Part shown: positions 50,259-57,708 of the stretch, one piece after another
Position numbering within the stretch: position 1 is the stretch's first letter
Layout: each line of letters starts with the position of its first letter
Assembly (NCBI RefSeq): GCF_030345095.1
Contig: NZ_CP128360.1
Coordinates: forward strand, 6,510,001 to 6,574,000
Length of the DNA: 64,000 bases
From: Solwaraspora sp. WMMA2056
GTDB lineage: Bacteria > Actinomycetota > Actinomycetes > Mycobacteriales > Micromonosporaceae
Direction of reading: 5' to 3'
Translations under genes and position numbers: made by a program
The notes under the pieces: model-generated
The model's input: the letters and a program-made list of their open reading frames with translations, nothing else
Databases searched by the model: none
What the model was told of the DNA's origin: nothing

Positions 50259-51316
50259 TGGGCACGAATCGCCACTTCAGGGTGTGGCGGGGCGACGAGA
50301 ACGGCGGCGAGCTGCAGGACTACCAGGTCGAGGTGAACGAGGGCGAGGTCGTCCTCGACGTCATCCACCGGCTGCAGGCCACCGAGGCTCCCGACCTGGC
50401 CTGCCGGTGGAACTGCAAGGCCGGCAAGTGCGGCTCCTGTTCCATGGAGATCAACGGCATGCCGAAGCTGGGCTGCATGACGCGGATGTCGACGTTCGAG
50501 GAGAACGAGACGATCAGCATCACCCCGCTGCGTACCTTCCCGGTGATCCGGGACCTGGTCACCGACGTGTCGTTCAACTACCAGAAGTCGTTGGAGACGC
50601 CGGCGTTCAGCCCGCCGGAGGACCTGGCCCCCGGCGAGTACCGGATGCAGCAGGTCGACGTGGAACGCTCACAGGAGTTCCGCAAGTGCATCGAGTGCTT
50701 CCTGTGCCAGAACACCTGCCACGTGGTCCGTGACCACGAGGACAACAAGACCGCGTTCTCCGGTCCCCGGGTGTTCATCCGCGCCGCCGAGCTCGACATG
50801 CACCCGCTGGACACCAAGACCGACCGCAAGCAGTACGCGCAGGCCTCGCAGGGGCTGGGCTACTGCAACATCACCAAGTGCTGCACCGAGGTCTGCCCGG
50901 AGCACATCAAGATCACCGACAACGCGATCATCCCGATGAAGGAGCGCGTCGTCGACCGGCGGTACGATCCACTGGTGTGGCTCGGTAGCAAGATCTTCCG
51001 GCGGGGGCAGAACGGCGCGGCGGACAACGGATCAGGGCTCGGTCAGTCCGGCCTCGACCAGCCCGTCGGCACCGTGGCGGCGACCGCGGTGCCGGCCGAC
51101 GGCGACCACAGCCCGGAAGCGGACGCCGCCCGGGGCGTCAACTGGCACCGGCAGGTCCCCCGTCCGCAGGCCGCGGCGGTGGACGAGAAGGGTCACCTGC
51201 CGATCAGCGAGCTGGCCTTCGACAAGCCGGCCGCGCCGTCGCCGTTCGGCGAGGACGTCACCTTCCCGCTGCCGGACAAGTCGCTGAACTACCACCACCC
51301 CGACCAGGACCGCTGA
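50258..51316 (+). CDS. sdhB: Succinate dehydrogenase iron-sulfur subunit with long C-terminal extension
   Basis: A 352-aa iron-sulfur subunit. The [2Fe-2S] cysteines lie in CRWNCKAGKCGSC with CMTR downstream. The [4Fe-4S]/[3Fe-4S] ligands lie in CIECFLCQNTC and CCTEVCPEH. Residues after about 250 form an unusual 100-residue extension (Asp/Ala/Gln-rich, ending in ELAFDKPAAPSPFGEDVTFPLPDKSLNYHHP); homologues such as Rv0247c stop near 248 residues. ATG overlaps the sdhA stop. The stop codon lies in a 31-bp tandem repeat, and a strong terminator follows. Confidence 0.94.
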   Translation: MGTNRHFRVWRGDENGGELQDYQVEVNEGEVVLDVIHRLQATEAPDLACRWNCKAGKCGSCSMEINGMPKLGCMTRMSTFEENETISITPLRTFPVIRDLVTDVSFNYQKSLETPAFSPPEDLAPGEYRMQQVDVERSQEFRKCIECFLCQNTCHVVRDHEDNKTAFSGPRVFIRAAELDMHPLDTKTDRKQYAQASQGLGYCNITKCCTEVCPEHIKITDNAIIPMKERVVDRRYDPLVWLGSKIFRRGQNGAADNGSGLGQSGLDQPVGTVAATAVPADGDHSPEADAARGVNWHRQVPRPQAAAVDEKGHLPISELAFDKPAAPSPFGEDVTFPLPDKSLNYHHPDQDR

Positions 51317-51386
51317 ACGCGGCCAGCACCCGACGCAGGACCGCTGAACGCGGCCAGCACCCGACGCAGGACCGCTGAACGCGGCT
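51306..51386 (+). repeat. 31-bp tandem repeat, about 2.6 copies, over the sdhB stop codon
   Basis: Units 51306-51336, 51337-51367 and a partial 51368-51386 each contain CGCTGAACG. Because 31 is not a multiple of three, the three TGAs occupy all three reading frames. Confidence 0.85.
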
Positions 51387-51399
51387 CTGCCGTTCTGAT

Positions 51400-51447
51400 C
51401 GACATCGCCCCGGTTGGCGCGCGGAAGCGCCGACCGGGGCGATGTCG
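51400..51447 (+). terminator. Strong hairpin terminator of sdhCAB
   Basis: A perfect 15-bp stem (51400-51414 with 51433-51447) encloses a second 5-bp stem (51416-51420 with 51427-51431) and a 6-nt loop. It begins 84 bp after the sdhB stop. No U-run. Confidence 0.7.
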
Positions 51448-51599
51448 CGAGTTGCCAGCAATCCATCGACAGTCGTAGCATCCTCGGCGGAGCCGGGAAC
51501 GAATCTCGTCGATCGTTTTCCGTCGTGGGCGGTGTCGGGCCGCCGGGCCCACGGCACCAGTCCGCCATGCGGGCTGCCCGCCGAAGGAGCTCCACGGCA

Positions 51600-52376
51600 A
51601 TGTGTGCACTCAGGCGCTTCCGCCTGCTTTCGATCATCTTCGCCGCGGTCGTCGCCCTCGGGGTCACCGTCGTCTGGTTCGCACCGGTGGCGGACGCCGG
51701 CGAGCTCTGCGGACGGACAGACACGGTCAGCATCGCCGACAAGCGGTACGTGGTGATGAACAACGTCTGGGGAGCCGGCACCCTGCAGTGCCTACGGGTC
51801 ACCGAGGAGGGCCGGTTCACCGTCAGCCGATCCGAGCACGACAAGCGCACCGGGTCGGCGGCCGCGTACCCGACGATCTACCAGGGCTGCCACTGGGGCA
51901 ACTGCACGGTCGGCAGCGGGCTGCCGATCAAGGTACGGCAGCTGCGGTCGGCCCGCTCCGACTGGACGTTCGACGCCGCCGACGCCGAGGGCCGGTGGAA
52001 CGCCACGTACGACCTGTGGTTCCACACGGACGCGAACGCCCACCGCTCGCCGGACGGCGCGGAACTGATGGTCTGGCTGGACCACGACGGCGGTGCCGAA
52101 CCCGCCGGCACGCTGGTCGCCAGCGACGTCACCCTGGCCGGGGCGACCTGGGACGTCTACCACGCCGACTGGCACTGGAACTACGTCGCGTACGTGCGGA
52201 CCAGCCCGACCGACCGGGCGGAGGATCTGGAACTGGCGGCCTTCACCCGCGACGCCGTGGGCCGGGGGTACATCGACCGTGACTGGTACCTCACCGGAAT
52301 CGAGGCGGGCTTCGAAATCTGGCACGGCGGCGCCGGACTCGGCTCCCGGTCGTTCGAGGTCAAGATCAATTACTGA
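51600..52376 (+). CDS. Secreted glycoside hydrolase family 12 glucanase
   Basis: A 258-aa exported enzyme. A signal peptide or anchor covers about 1-33 (LLSIIFAAVVALGVTVVWFAPVADA). The GH12 jelly-roll signature follows: VVMNNVWGAGTLQC, YPTIYQGCHWGNCT, WNATYDLWFHTDAN, then ELMVWLD with nucleophile Glu155 and GFEIWHGGAGL with acid/base Glu239. GH12 enzymes cut beta-1,4-glucans or xyloglucan. Unlike many actinobacterial GH12 cellulases it has no carbohydrate-binding module. ATG 51600 has AAGGAG upstream. The 3' end overlaps the convergent Nudix gene by 7 bp. Confidence 0.93.
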   Translation: MCALRRFRLLSIIFAAVVALGVTVVWFAPVADAGELCGRTDTVSIADKRYVVMNNVWGAGTLQCLRVTEEGRFTVSRSEHDKRTGSAAAYPTIYQGCHWGNCTVGSGLPIKVRQLRSARSDWTFDAADAEGRWNATYDLWFHTDANAHRSPDGAELMVWLDHDGGAEPAGTLVASDVTLAGATWDVYHADWHWNYVAYVRTSPTDRAEDLELAAFTRDAVGRGYIDRDWYLTGIEAGFEIWHGGAGLGSRSFEVKINY

Positions 52377-52786
52377 GGCTGACGCAGGTACGGCCCGAGT
52401 ATGGCGACGATGGGCTGGTCCGCCGGCAGCCAGGTGACCTGGTCGAGTTCGTCGGCGGCCAGCCATCGCAACTCGGCGTGCTCCAGCGCGGTGGGCTGAG
52501 CCGACCCGAGCAGGCTGGCCAGGTAGACCCGCAGAACCGACCGACCGTGCCCGAGCACCTGGTCACCGCCGAGCCGCTGCCCGACCGCGACCGCCACGCC
52601 CAACTCTTCGTGACACTCCCGGACCAGTGCGTCGATCTCCGACTCACCGGTTTCCACCTTTCCGCCGGGAAATTCCCATTTTCCCGCCGTGCTCGGCGGG
52701 TGTGCCCGCGCGCAGGCCAGCACCTGCCCATCGCGGACGATCGCCGCCCCCACCACTACCTGACGCCTTGACTGCCCGGTCCGCAC
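52370..52786 (-). CDS. MutT-type Nudix pyrophosphohydrolase
   Basis: A 138-aa Nudix protein with the box GGKVETGESEIDALVRECHEELGV (about 41-63), preceded by KWEFPGG, the MutT pattern. MutT-type enzymes cleave oxidised dGTP to limit mutagenesis. The paired motifs WEFPGGK and a final ELRWLAADELDQVTWLPADQPIV fit 8-oxo-(d)GTP hydrolases. The start is uncertain: GTG 52786 gives normal family length, but no clear ribosome site is seen and upstream in-frame sequence is open. Substrate is inferred from the family. Confidence 0.88.
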   Translation of the reverse strand: MRTGQSRRQVVVGAAIVRDGQVLACARAHPPSTAGKWEFPGGKVETGESEIDALVRECHEELGVAVAVGQRLGGDQVLGHGRSVLRVYLASLLGSAQPTALEHAELRWLAADELDQVTWLPADQPIVAILGPYLRQPQ

Positions 52787-52866
52787 AGCAGACCAGCCTG
52801 CCAGATCAATCAGCAATTCGGGTAACCCTGCTGTCTGCACGGACAGTAGATGACGGAAGGGTGGAC

Positions 52867-53283
52867 GTGGACACACCAGCCAGTCAGCGGCCAGACTGGG
52901 GGCCACCGACCAAGACACAGGATGGCGACGATTTGGCCACAAGCCGGCAACGACGCCTGGGAGGTGTGGCTTTGCGAGCAATCTGGCCCGGCCGGGTAGG
53001 CCGCGACTACCTTAGCGACGCGCTGACCCAGCTGGACGGGTGGACCCAGGACGGCCAGCAGATCCATCGGACCCTGCTGCTCGACGACAGCCAGCACGCC
53101 GAGCTGACCGAGCGGATCAAGGTCGCGGCCGACGCCCTGCACCTACGACCGCAGGTACGTCGGGCGGACGGGCACACCCAGATCTGCCTGGGTGATCCGG
53201 ATGGCGACAAGATCACCGAAGGTGACGTGACGCTCGCCGCCCGGATCGAGGACGCCTACCGTACGATCATCGACGCCGCCTGA
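52867..53283 (+). CDS. Pterin-carbinolamine dehydratase-like protein with degraded active site
   Basis: A 138-aa protein from GTG 52867 (GGAAGGG 6 nt upstream). The C-terminal 90 residues align by pattern with pterin-4a-carbinolamine dehydratases: L.Q.DGW...HRT near the start of the domain, then ADALHLRPQVR and a final GDVTLAARIEDAYRTI. The expected H-H-P of the catalytic motif appears as L-R-P, and the THDAGG-like loop is LGDPDGDKITEGD. It is therefore probably inactive as a dehydratase. The first 50 residues are polar and not conserved in the family. No operon partner is evident. Confidence 0.6.
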   Translation: MDTPASQRPDWGPPTKTQDGDDLATSRQRRLGGVALRAIWPGRVGRDYLSDALTQLDGWTQDGQQIHRTLLLDDSQHAELTERIKVAADALHLRPQVRRADGHTQICLGDPDGDKITEGDVTLAARIEDAYRTIIDAA

Positions 53284-53356
53284 TCCGACTCCCCTGGCTT
53301 GCATCGCGGCCGGTCACAATCAGGGCCGGCTTGTCGATGCGACCTACCCTCGGATC

Positions 53357-53719
53357 ATGGCGAATGTTGCGTACGACCGACGCGAGCAACTACGGCAGAT
53401 CGAAAGTGGGCTCCTCGACGGCGAGCAGGTGATCGCGGTCTACGACGCGATCGGCACCGGCACCGGCTTCATCGGGCTGACCAACCGCCGCGTGATCATC
53501 CAGGACAAGTCCTTCGTCGGCAAGAAGGTCGCCATCACCAGCATCCCGTACTCGAAGATCACCAGCGTCAGCGTGGTGAGCAACAAGTCCTGGGGTGGCT
53601 CGTACTTCTCCACCGGCGCCATCGCCATCAACGTCGGCACGCACACCTACGAGGTCGAGTTCCGGGGCGACCAGAAGTCACACCACGTACACAACGTGAT
53701 CCTGCACTACATCTCGTGA
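53357..53719 (+). CDS. Bacterial PH-domain protein, 120 aa
   Basis: A single bacterial pleckstrin-homology domain. GEQVIAVYDAIGTGTGFIGLTNRRVIIQDKS, KVAITSIPYSKITSVSV and TYEVEFRGDQKSHHVHNVILHYI form the beta-barrel plus terminal helix. Bacterial PH proteins of this class form oligomeric rings and have mostly unknown ligands. ATG 53357 is the only sensible start. No signal peptide. The neighbours are a PCD-like protein upstream and a lipoprotein downstream, both rightward with gaps of 73 and 53 bp, so cotranscription is possible but unproven. Confidence 0.85.
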   Translation: MANVAYDRREQLRQIESGLLDGEQVIAVYDAIGTGTGFIGLTNRRVIIQDKSFVGKKVAITSIPYSKITSVSVVSNKSWGGSYFSTGAIAINVGTHTYEVEFRGDQKSHHVHNVILHYIS

Positions 53720-53772
53720 CCGGGCCCCATCGGTCGCCAATGCCCTGGACCAGGGTTGTTACGGTGCCGGTC

Positions 53773-54876
53773 GTGAAGCGGATCATGCTTGGCGCCACCG
53801 CCACCGGACTTGTTCTGACCCTGTTCGCCGCCGGCTGTGGCGACACTGACAGCGACGACGCCGCCGGCCCGTCGCCGGCCGGACCGGCGGGGTCCGCCAG
53901 CGCGGCTCGACCCACGTTCGCCGAACGGCTGGCGCTGCTACCGCAGCGACTCGCCGACGACGAGATCGTGCTGCAGATGGCCGATCTCGACCGGGCGGCC
54001 GAGCTCGCCGGGCTGGCCCGGCCGACCGACCCCGCCGACGCCGAGGCGGTCCGCGGCTACCTCGCGGCGTTGTCCACCGGCGCGAGCGCCGACGGACCGG
54101 CGGAGGTGGCTGCGCTGCTGCCTCAGCAGGCGGTACCGGCCGGGAACCCCGACCTCGCCGGGTTCGCGGCCGAGCTCGGCTGGTCGGTGCTCGACGTCTC
54201 CTGGTACGTCGAACACAGCAATCCGCCGAACGTGATGAGCGTGCTCGGCGGCCGCTTCGACAGCGACCGGAAGACCGACGCGATGGGTGAGCCCACCGAC
54301 GGCGGATGGCAACTCGGCAACGCCGACGGCAGCATCGACCTGGCCGGACGCACCGTCGCCCGACCATTCGGTCAGCCGCTGCACCTGCGGCTGGCCGACG
54401 GCAGGCTGACAGTGGCCGGCAACTCCGAGACGGCGACCGCGCTCGACAACGGGGCCGCGTCGTTCGCCGACACGCCGGCCGCAGTCGCACTCGCCGAAGC
54501 AATGGACGCCGAGCAGGCGTACTCGGTGTTGTTCCGGGTCGGCGGCGACTACGGCGGCGGGCGGGCCGGGCAGACGCTGCCCGCTGCGTTCGACGGGGTC
54601 GCTGGCGGGCTCGCCCACGACGGCGCGCCCGTCATGGTGCTCGCCTATGCCCATGCGGACGCCGACTCCGCGAAGGCCAACGCGGAAGCCTTGGTCACCC
54701 TGCTGGAACAGGGCAGCTCCAGCACCGGACAGCCCTGGTCGCAGCGGTTCACCGAGCCCGAGGTACGCCAGGACGGCGACACGGTGGTCGTCCGGCTGCG
54801 CCCAGCCGACGGCACGCCGGCGTCGATCGTCTACCAGCTGTTGCAGCGGCAGGAGTCACTGATCACCCACAAGTGA
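53773..54876 (+). CDS. Predicted lipoprotein, 367 aa, unknown function
   Basis: An exported lipoprotein: basic start VKRIM, hydrophobic core LGATATGLVLTLF and lipobox LFAAGC at about residues 17-22. A Pro/Ser/Ala linker is followed by a long mixed alpha/beta domain (LPQRLADDEIVLQMADLDRAAELAG, DVSWYVEHSNPPNVMSVLGGRFD, QAYSVLFRVGGDYGG, APVMVLAYAHADADSAKANAEALVTLLEQG). I do not recognise a named family. GTG 53773 gives an ideal signal; ATG 53740 would lengthen the N-region by 11 residues. No partner is obvious. Confidence 0.72.
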   Translation: MKRIMLGATATGLVLTLFAAGCGDTDSDDAAGPSPAGPAGSASAARPTFAERLALLPQRLADDEIVLQMADLDRAAELAGLARPTDPADAEAVRGYLAALSTGASADGPAEVAALLPQQAVPAGNPDLAGFAAELGWSVLDVSWYVEHSNPPNVMSVLGGRFDSDRKTDAMGEPTDGGWQLGNADGSIDLAGRTVARPFGQPLHLRLADGRLTVAGNSETATALDNGAASFADTPAAVALAEAMDAEQAYSVLFRVGGDYGGGRAGQTLPAAFDGVAGGLAHDGAPVMVLAYAHADADSAKANAEALVTLLEQGSSSTGQPWSQRFTEPEVRQDGDTVVVRLRPADGTPASIVYQLLQRQESLITHK

Positions 54877-55319
54877 CGCCGTCCCTTCCGCCTCGGCCGC
54901 CCGCACCCGGAAATAGCCCGGCCGCCGACGTGGTTGTATCTGCCCAGCCCCGACCGGCCTGCCCGTCCCCCCGCGTGGGTGTCCTGGCGGACCGGTACTG
55001 CGGTAGAGCAGTATTCCTGTGAGGAATAATTATTCCTCTGAGGTATATCGTCCGGACGGGTGTCCCTGTCCGGTGCCGTCACGGTCGGTGACGTGGCGGA
55101 CCGCGAGGCCACTGCGGGGAATGACCGGCCGGCCCACGTGGTTGGACATGGTCGCGACGCACGGAAGGCCAGCCCCGAGCGGGCGAGAAGCCGCCGCCGC
55201 GTCCCCGTACCACCCGGACGACCGTTTACCGCACACCCCACACGACCGCCCGCCCCGGCACGCTTGAGGGGCCCGAGCGGCGGGTGTGCCCCCTCGGAAA
55301 ACGGAAGGTGGCCCCCCCT
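54877..55319. other. Upstream region of the lysozyme-like gene
   Basis: A 443-bp stretch. Its left half contains a hairpin TACTGC/GCAGTA (54996-55013) and the duplicated AT-rich operator 55012-55047. The right 270 bp is GC-rich with no supported gene. A transcript starting near the operator would have a long leader. I did not find a convincing match to a known riboswitch. Confidence 0.45.
55012..55047 (+). promoter_or_regulatory. Duplicated dyad operator TATTCCT-N3-AGGAATA
   Basis: Two 17-bp copies, TATTCCTGTGAGGAATA (55012-55028) and TATTCCTCTGAGGTATA (55031-55047), start 19 bp apart. Their inner halves also make the perfect 18-bp palindrome GAGGAATAATTATTCCTC (55021-55038). The A/T content is extreme for this genome. 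This is the layout of a cooperative dimeric repressor or activator site. No matching regulator gene is adjacent. Confidence 0.6.
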
Positions 55320-55922
55320 ATGACCACGATCATCACCCGCACCCTGCGCACCACCGCCCTGGGCATCGCCGGCCTCACCCTCGCCGGCGGCGCGATCGCC
55401 GGCCCCGCCCTGGCCGCCGACCACGCCCCCACCGCCCTCGCCGCACCCGCCGCCGCAGCCGCGAGCGACAGCGGCGTCGACACCGCCAAGCTCATCCCGC
55501 ACGGCGTGCAGGGCGAACAGTCCCGCATCGACCTGAGCAGCGAGCAGACCGACAACGTCAAGGGCATCATCGCCGCCACGAAGAAGGCGGGCATGGACGA
55601 GCGGGCCGCCGTGGTCGCGATCGCGACCGCGCTGCAGGAGTCGAAGCTGGAGAACCTGGGCCACCTGGGTGACCGTAACGACCACGACTCGCAGGGCCTG
55701 TTCCAGCAGCGGCCGTCGTCCGGCTGGGGCACGGTGGAGCAGATCACCGACGTCGAATACTCCACCACCGCGTTCCTCAACGGGTTGAAGGCCGTCGACG
55801 GCTGGCAGGACATGCCGCTGACCGAGGCCGCGCAGACCGTGCAGGTGTCGGCGTACCCGGACCACTACGCCCAGTGGGAGACCCAGGCCGCCGAACTCGT
55901 CGCCCAGCACTGGAACAGCTGA
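55320..55922 (+). CDS. Secreted lysozyme-like / transglycosylase-like protein
   Basis: A 200-aa exported protein. The signal peptide is about 1-33 (TALGIAGLTLAGGAIAGPALA). After a short Ala-rich linker comes a small lysozyme-fold-like domain: KGIIAATKKAGMDERAAVVAIATALQESKLENL with candidate catalytic Glu107, DSQGLFQQRPSSGWGTVEQI, then ATTAFLNGLKAVDGWQDMPLTEAAQTVQVSAYPDHYAQWE. The ATALQES...GLFQQRPS...WGT pattern is common in actinobacterial secreted cell-wall proteins often fused to NlpC/P60 or M23. ATG 55320 has GGAAGG 11 nt upstream. A strong terminator follows. The duplicated operator upstream probably controls it. Confidence 0.78.
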   Translation: MTTIITRTLRTTALGIAGLTLAGGAIAGPALAADHAPTALAAPAAAAASDSGVDTAKLIPHGVQGEQSRIDLSSEQTDNVKGIIAATKKAGMDERAAVVAIATALQESKLENLGHLGDRNDHDSQGLFQQRPSSGWGTVEQITDVEYSTTAFLNGLKAVDGWQDMPLTEAAQTVQVSAYPDHYAQWETQAAELVAQHWNS

Positions 55923-55966
55923 CCCGGCCCCAACTGACCGCAGCAGCCTGACCCCAGCACAACGAC

Positions 55967-56004
55967 CGAAGGGCCGGACCCCGTACCCGGGGTCCGGCCC
56001 TTCG
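55967..56004. terminator. 16-bp perfect hairpin terminator
   Basis: Arms 55967-55982 and 55989-56004 pair perfectly around a 6-nt loop (core AAGGGCCGGACCCC). It lies 45 bp after the lysozyme-like gene and 14 bp from the convergent GntR gene, suiting both. Confidence 0.75.
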
Positions 56005-56017
56005 ACGCATTCCTGAC

Positions 56018-56257
56018 TCAGGACTGCCTATCCGGGGTGACGAATGTGCCGCGCCCGGTGAAGGTGACCACTCGGCCTTCCTCGCGCAACGCGTCGAGTG
56101 CAGCCCGCACGGTGCCGCGCGCCACGCCGTACGTCTGCGCCAGCGTCACCTCGCCAGGCAGCTTGTGCCCAGGCGGCCACTCGCCGCTGTCGATCCTCGC
56201 CTTCAGGGCGTCGGTCACCTGCTCGGCAAACGAACGCGGCGACCAAGGGTCGATCAT
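56018..56257 (-). CDS. Short GntR-family regulator, DNA-binding domain only
   Basis: A 79-aa protein consisting almost wholly of a GntR winged helix: SFAEQVTDALKARIDSGEWPPGHKLPGEVTLAQTYGVARGTVRAALDALREEGRVVTFTGRGTFV. No effector-binding domain follows, so it resembles the small GntR repressors of actinomycete mobile elements. ATG 56257 is used; GTG 56308 is in frame but lies at the predicted -10. Three TGGACAGG-type sites flank and fill its promoter (56273-56334), indicating autoregulation. It lies in a short lower-GC accessory patch. Confidence 0.82.
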   Translation of the reverse strand: MIDPWSPRSFAEQVTDALKARIDSGEWPPGHKLPGEVTLAQTYGVARGTVRAALDALREEGRVVTFTGRGTFVTPDRQS

Positions 56258-56272
56258 TCCAACAGGCTGCCA

Positions 56273-56334
56273 CCTGTCCAGCCGAGCCGTTCTGTCTATC
56301 TCGTTCACTCTATGGACAGGGTGGACAGGTTCAA
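56273..56334 (-). promoter_or_regulatory. Autoregulatory promoter/operator of the GntR gene
   Basis: On the leftward strand TTGAAC (56329-56334), a 16-nt spacer and TAGAGT (56307-56312) form a promoter. The spacer holds two direct TGGACAGG copies (56313-56320, 56322-56329 on the plus strand), and an inverted copy, CCTGTCCA, lies at 56273-56280 in the leader. The spacing suits repression and possibly DNA looping. Confidence 0.6.
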
Positions 56335-56361
56335 CTAGTGTCGGATTCACGAAGACAGAGC

Positions 56362-56397
56362 GGCCCTCGGCTCGCGTGGTAGCGCTCGCCGAGGGCC
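56362..56397 (+). promoter_or_regulatory. Hairpin before the 75-aa gene
   Basis: Ten-bp arms 56362-56371 and 56388-56397 pair perfectly around a 16-nt loop. It lies 24 nt upstream of the GTG start at 56422. It could be a leader element or a terminator isolating the divergent GntR promoter. Confidence 0.4.
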
Positions 56398-56421
56398 TTG
56401 ACGCGAAACGAGGTCGCGCCC

Positions 56422-56649
56422 GTGAACATTCTGCCCGAGACGCCGTCGCCCGGCGGCCAGCCCGAGACTTCACCCACGCCGCGAGCCCCCAAGCGAAGCA
56501 CGCGCGGCGATGTGACGACCCCTCAGGAGCCGGGGATCCTGGTGGTCGGGCCGAGAGTGCTGCCGGAGCACGGGACGGTCCAGATCTGGGCCGACTCCGG
56601 CGAAGGCGCCAAGGCCCTCTACCGACTGAGGCGCAGCTCTACAGCCTGA
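56422..56649 (+). CDS. Hypothetical protein, 75 aa
   Basis: A frame from GTG 56422 with GAGG about 8 nt upstream. The first 40 residues are Pro/Ser/Thr-rich and probably disordered. The second half (GILVVGPRVLPEHGTVQIWADSGEGAKALYRLRR) is a possible small beta-alpha unit. It is divergent from the small GntR gene, the arrangement often seen for targets of mobile-element GntR regulators. It overlaps the convergent vapC end by 11 bp. No family is recognised. Confidence 0.45.
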   Translation: MNILPETPSPGGQPETSPTPRAPKRSTRGDVTTPQEPGILVVGPRVLPEHGTVQIWADSGEGAKALYRLRRSSTA

Positions 56650-57034
56650 TAACCCGGACCCGCCGCCCGCACAACTTGGTCATGTCGTCGACATCCGATG
56701 TCAGAACGACCACAGGCGCAGGAAGTCGAAGCGCCACCTCGGCGACCATGGCATCGATGGCGTACTTGTGCCCGTGCAGCCCCGCCGCCTTCAACAACTC
56801 CACGCTACGGCAGGCGCTTTCCTTTGTCACCGCCTCCACTCGGACCCGGGACAGCAGCCAGCCCAGCCGCGCAATGTCTACCTTGGAATGCGAAACCTCA
56901 ATGGTCGTGGCAGCCGAGACGGCAAGGTCTGCCCCGTCACGCTCGGCCTGCTCCAGCAGGCGCATCACCTTGCGATCCCGATCGATCCAGCCGGCGAGAC
57001 CTTGCGAGTCGAGCACTAGTGACTCGAGGCTCAC
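56639..57034 (-). CDS. PIN-domain toxin (VapC-like)
   Basis: A 131-aa PIN-domain ribonuclease. The acidic metal ligands are visible as Asp9 (LVLDSQGL), Glu46 (TIEVSHSK), Asp94 (YAIDAMVAEVA) and Asp114 (LTSDVDDM). VapC toxins cleave tRNA or rRNA and are neutralised by a VapB partner. GTG 57034 overlaps the antitoxin stop as GTGA, so antitoxin and toxin are cotranslated, antitoxin first, the usual TA order. Base composition is visibly less GC-rich than the flanking genes. Confidence 0.88.
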   Translation of the reverse strand: MSLESLVLDSQGLAGWIDRDRKVMRLLEQAERDGADLAVSAATTIEVSHSKVDIARLGWLLSRVRVEAVTKESACRSVELLKAAGLHGHKYAIDAMVAEVALRLPAPVVVLTSDVDDMTKLCGRRVRVIRL

Positions 57035-57270
57035 GCCGCGCGCTCCGTCTCCCCGGTCCCGTGCAGGAGCGTTCGCGCCTCGGCCATCTCCTGGTCGGTG
57101 AACGCCCCGAATTCAGCCTGATAGCCGTCCAACTCCTCACGAAGGAGCCTTCGCCGCTCGGCCCGCTCGGCCAGCTCGGTCAGGTAGCCGGAGACGTTGT
57201 CGGTGTGCGTCTTCATGCTCTCCAGCAACTCTGCCGGCAGCGTGATCGTGACCTTCTTCGTCCTCGCCAT
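57031..57270 (-). CDS. Antitoxin partner of the PIN toxin (ribbon-helix-helix-like)
   Basis: A 79-aa protein from ATG 57270 starting MARTKKVTITLPAELLESMK, the beta-strand-helix opening of ribbon-helix-helix DNA-binding antitoxins. A charged helical tail (AERRRLLREELDGYQAEFGAFTDQEMAEARTLLHG) follows and likely wraps the toxin. It precedes the PIN toxin with a GTGA overlap. A 12-bp palindrome lies 10 bp upstream (57280-57291) and would suit autoregulation. Confidence 0.85.
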   Translation of the reverse strand: MARTKKVTITLPAELLESMKTHTDNVSGYLTELAERAERRRLLREELDGYQAEFGAFTDQEMAEARTLLHGTGETERAA

Positions 57271-57279
57271 CCCGCGACC

Positions 57280-57291
57280 ATACCATGGTAT
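57280..57291. promoter_or_regulatory. Palindrome ATACCATGGTAT before the toxin-antitoxin operon
   Basis: A perfect 12-bp palindrome in an A/T-rich segment between the leftward antitoxin gene and the rightward Uma2 remnant. It is the obvious candidate operator for the antitoxin. Confidence 0.5.
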
Positions 57292-57311
57292 TACCGCATA
57301 CTGGAGCACGC

Positions 57312-57708
57312 ATGGCTCCGACTACCGATGTTGCGGTGAAGAACATGACCGCAGTGCCCGAGTGGATGCGACCGCCCTGCCCCGAGGGGAGGTACGCCGA
57401 TGACCTCGACAAGCTCGCCGAGGCGCCTCGTCACACCGAACTGATCGATGGAGCACTCGTCTTCACGGTGTCCCCCCAGCGGGTCTGGCACGCACGTATC
57501 GTCACCGCGCTGGTGAACAGTTTGACCGACCAGGCACCGCCGGGCGTCGAGGTCGACCGGGAGATCACGATCCGACTCGACAGATGGAACCGCCCGGAGC
57601 CCGACCTGGTGGCCGCAGCGGCGGCCTACGATCCGTTCCGGACCTACTACACGTCCGAGGAGACTCTGCTGGTCGTGGAGGTGACCGGTGCGGGCACCCG
57701 CCCCGGGA

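Noticed and set aside
55050-55319. c-di-AMP (ydaO) riboswitch in the leader of the lysozyme-like gene
   Set aside because: Such riboswitches are common before actinobacterial cell-wall hydrolases, but I could not find the expected conserved motifs. A covariance-model search would be needed.
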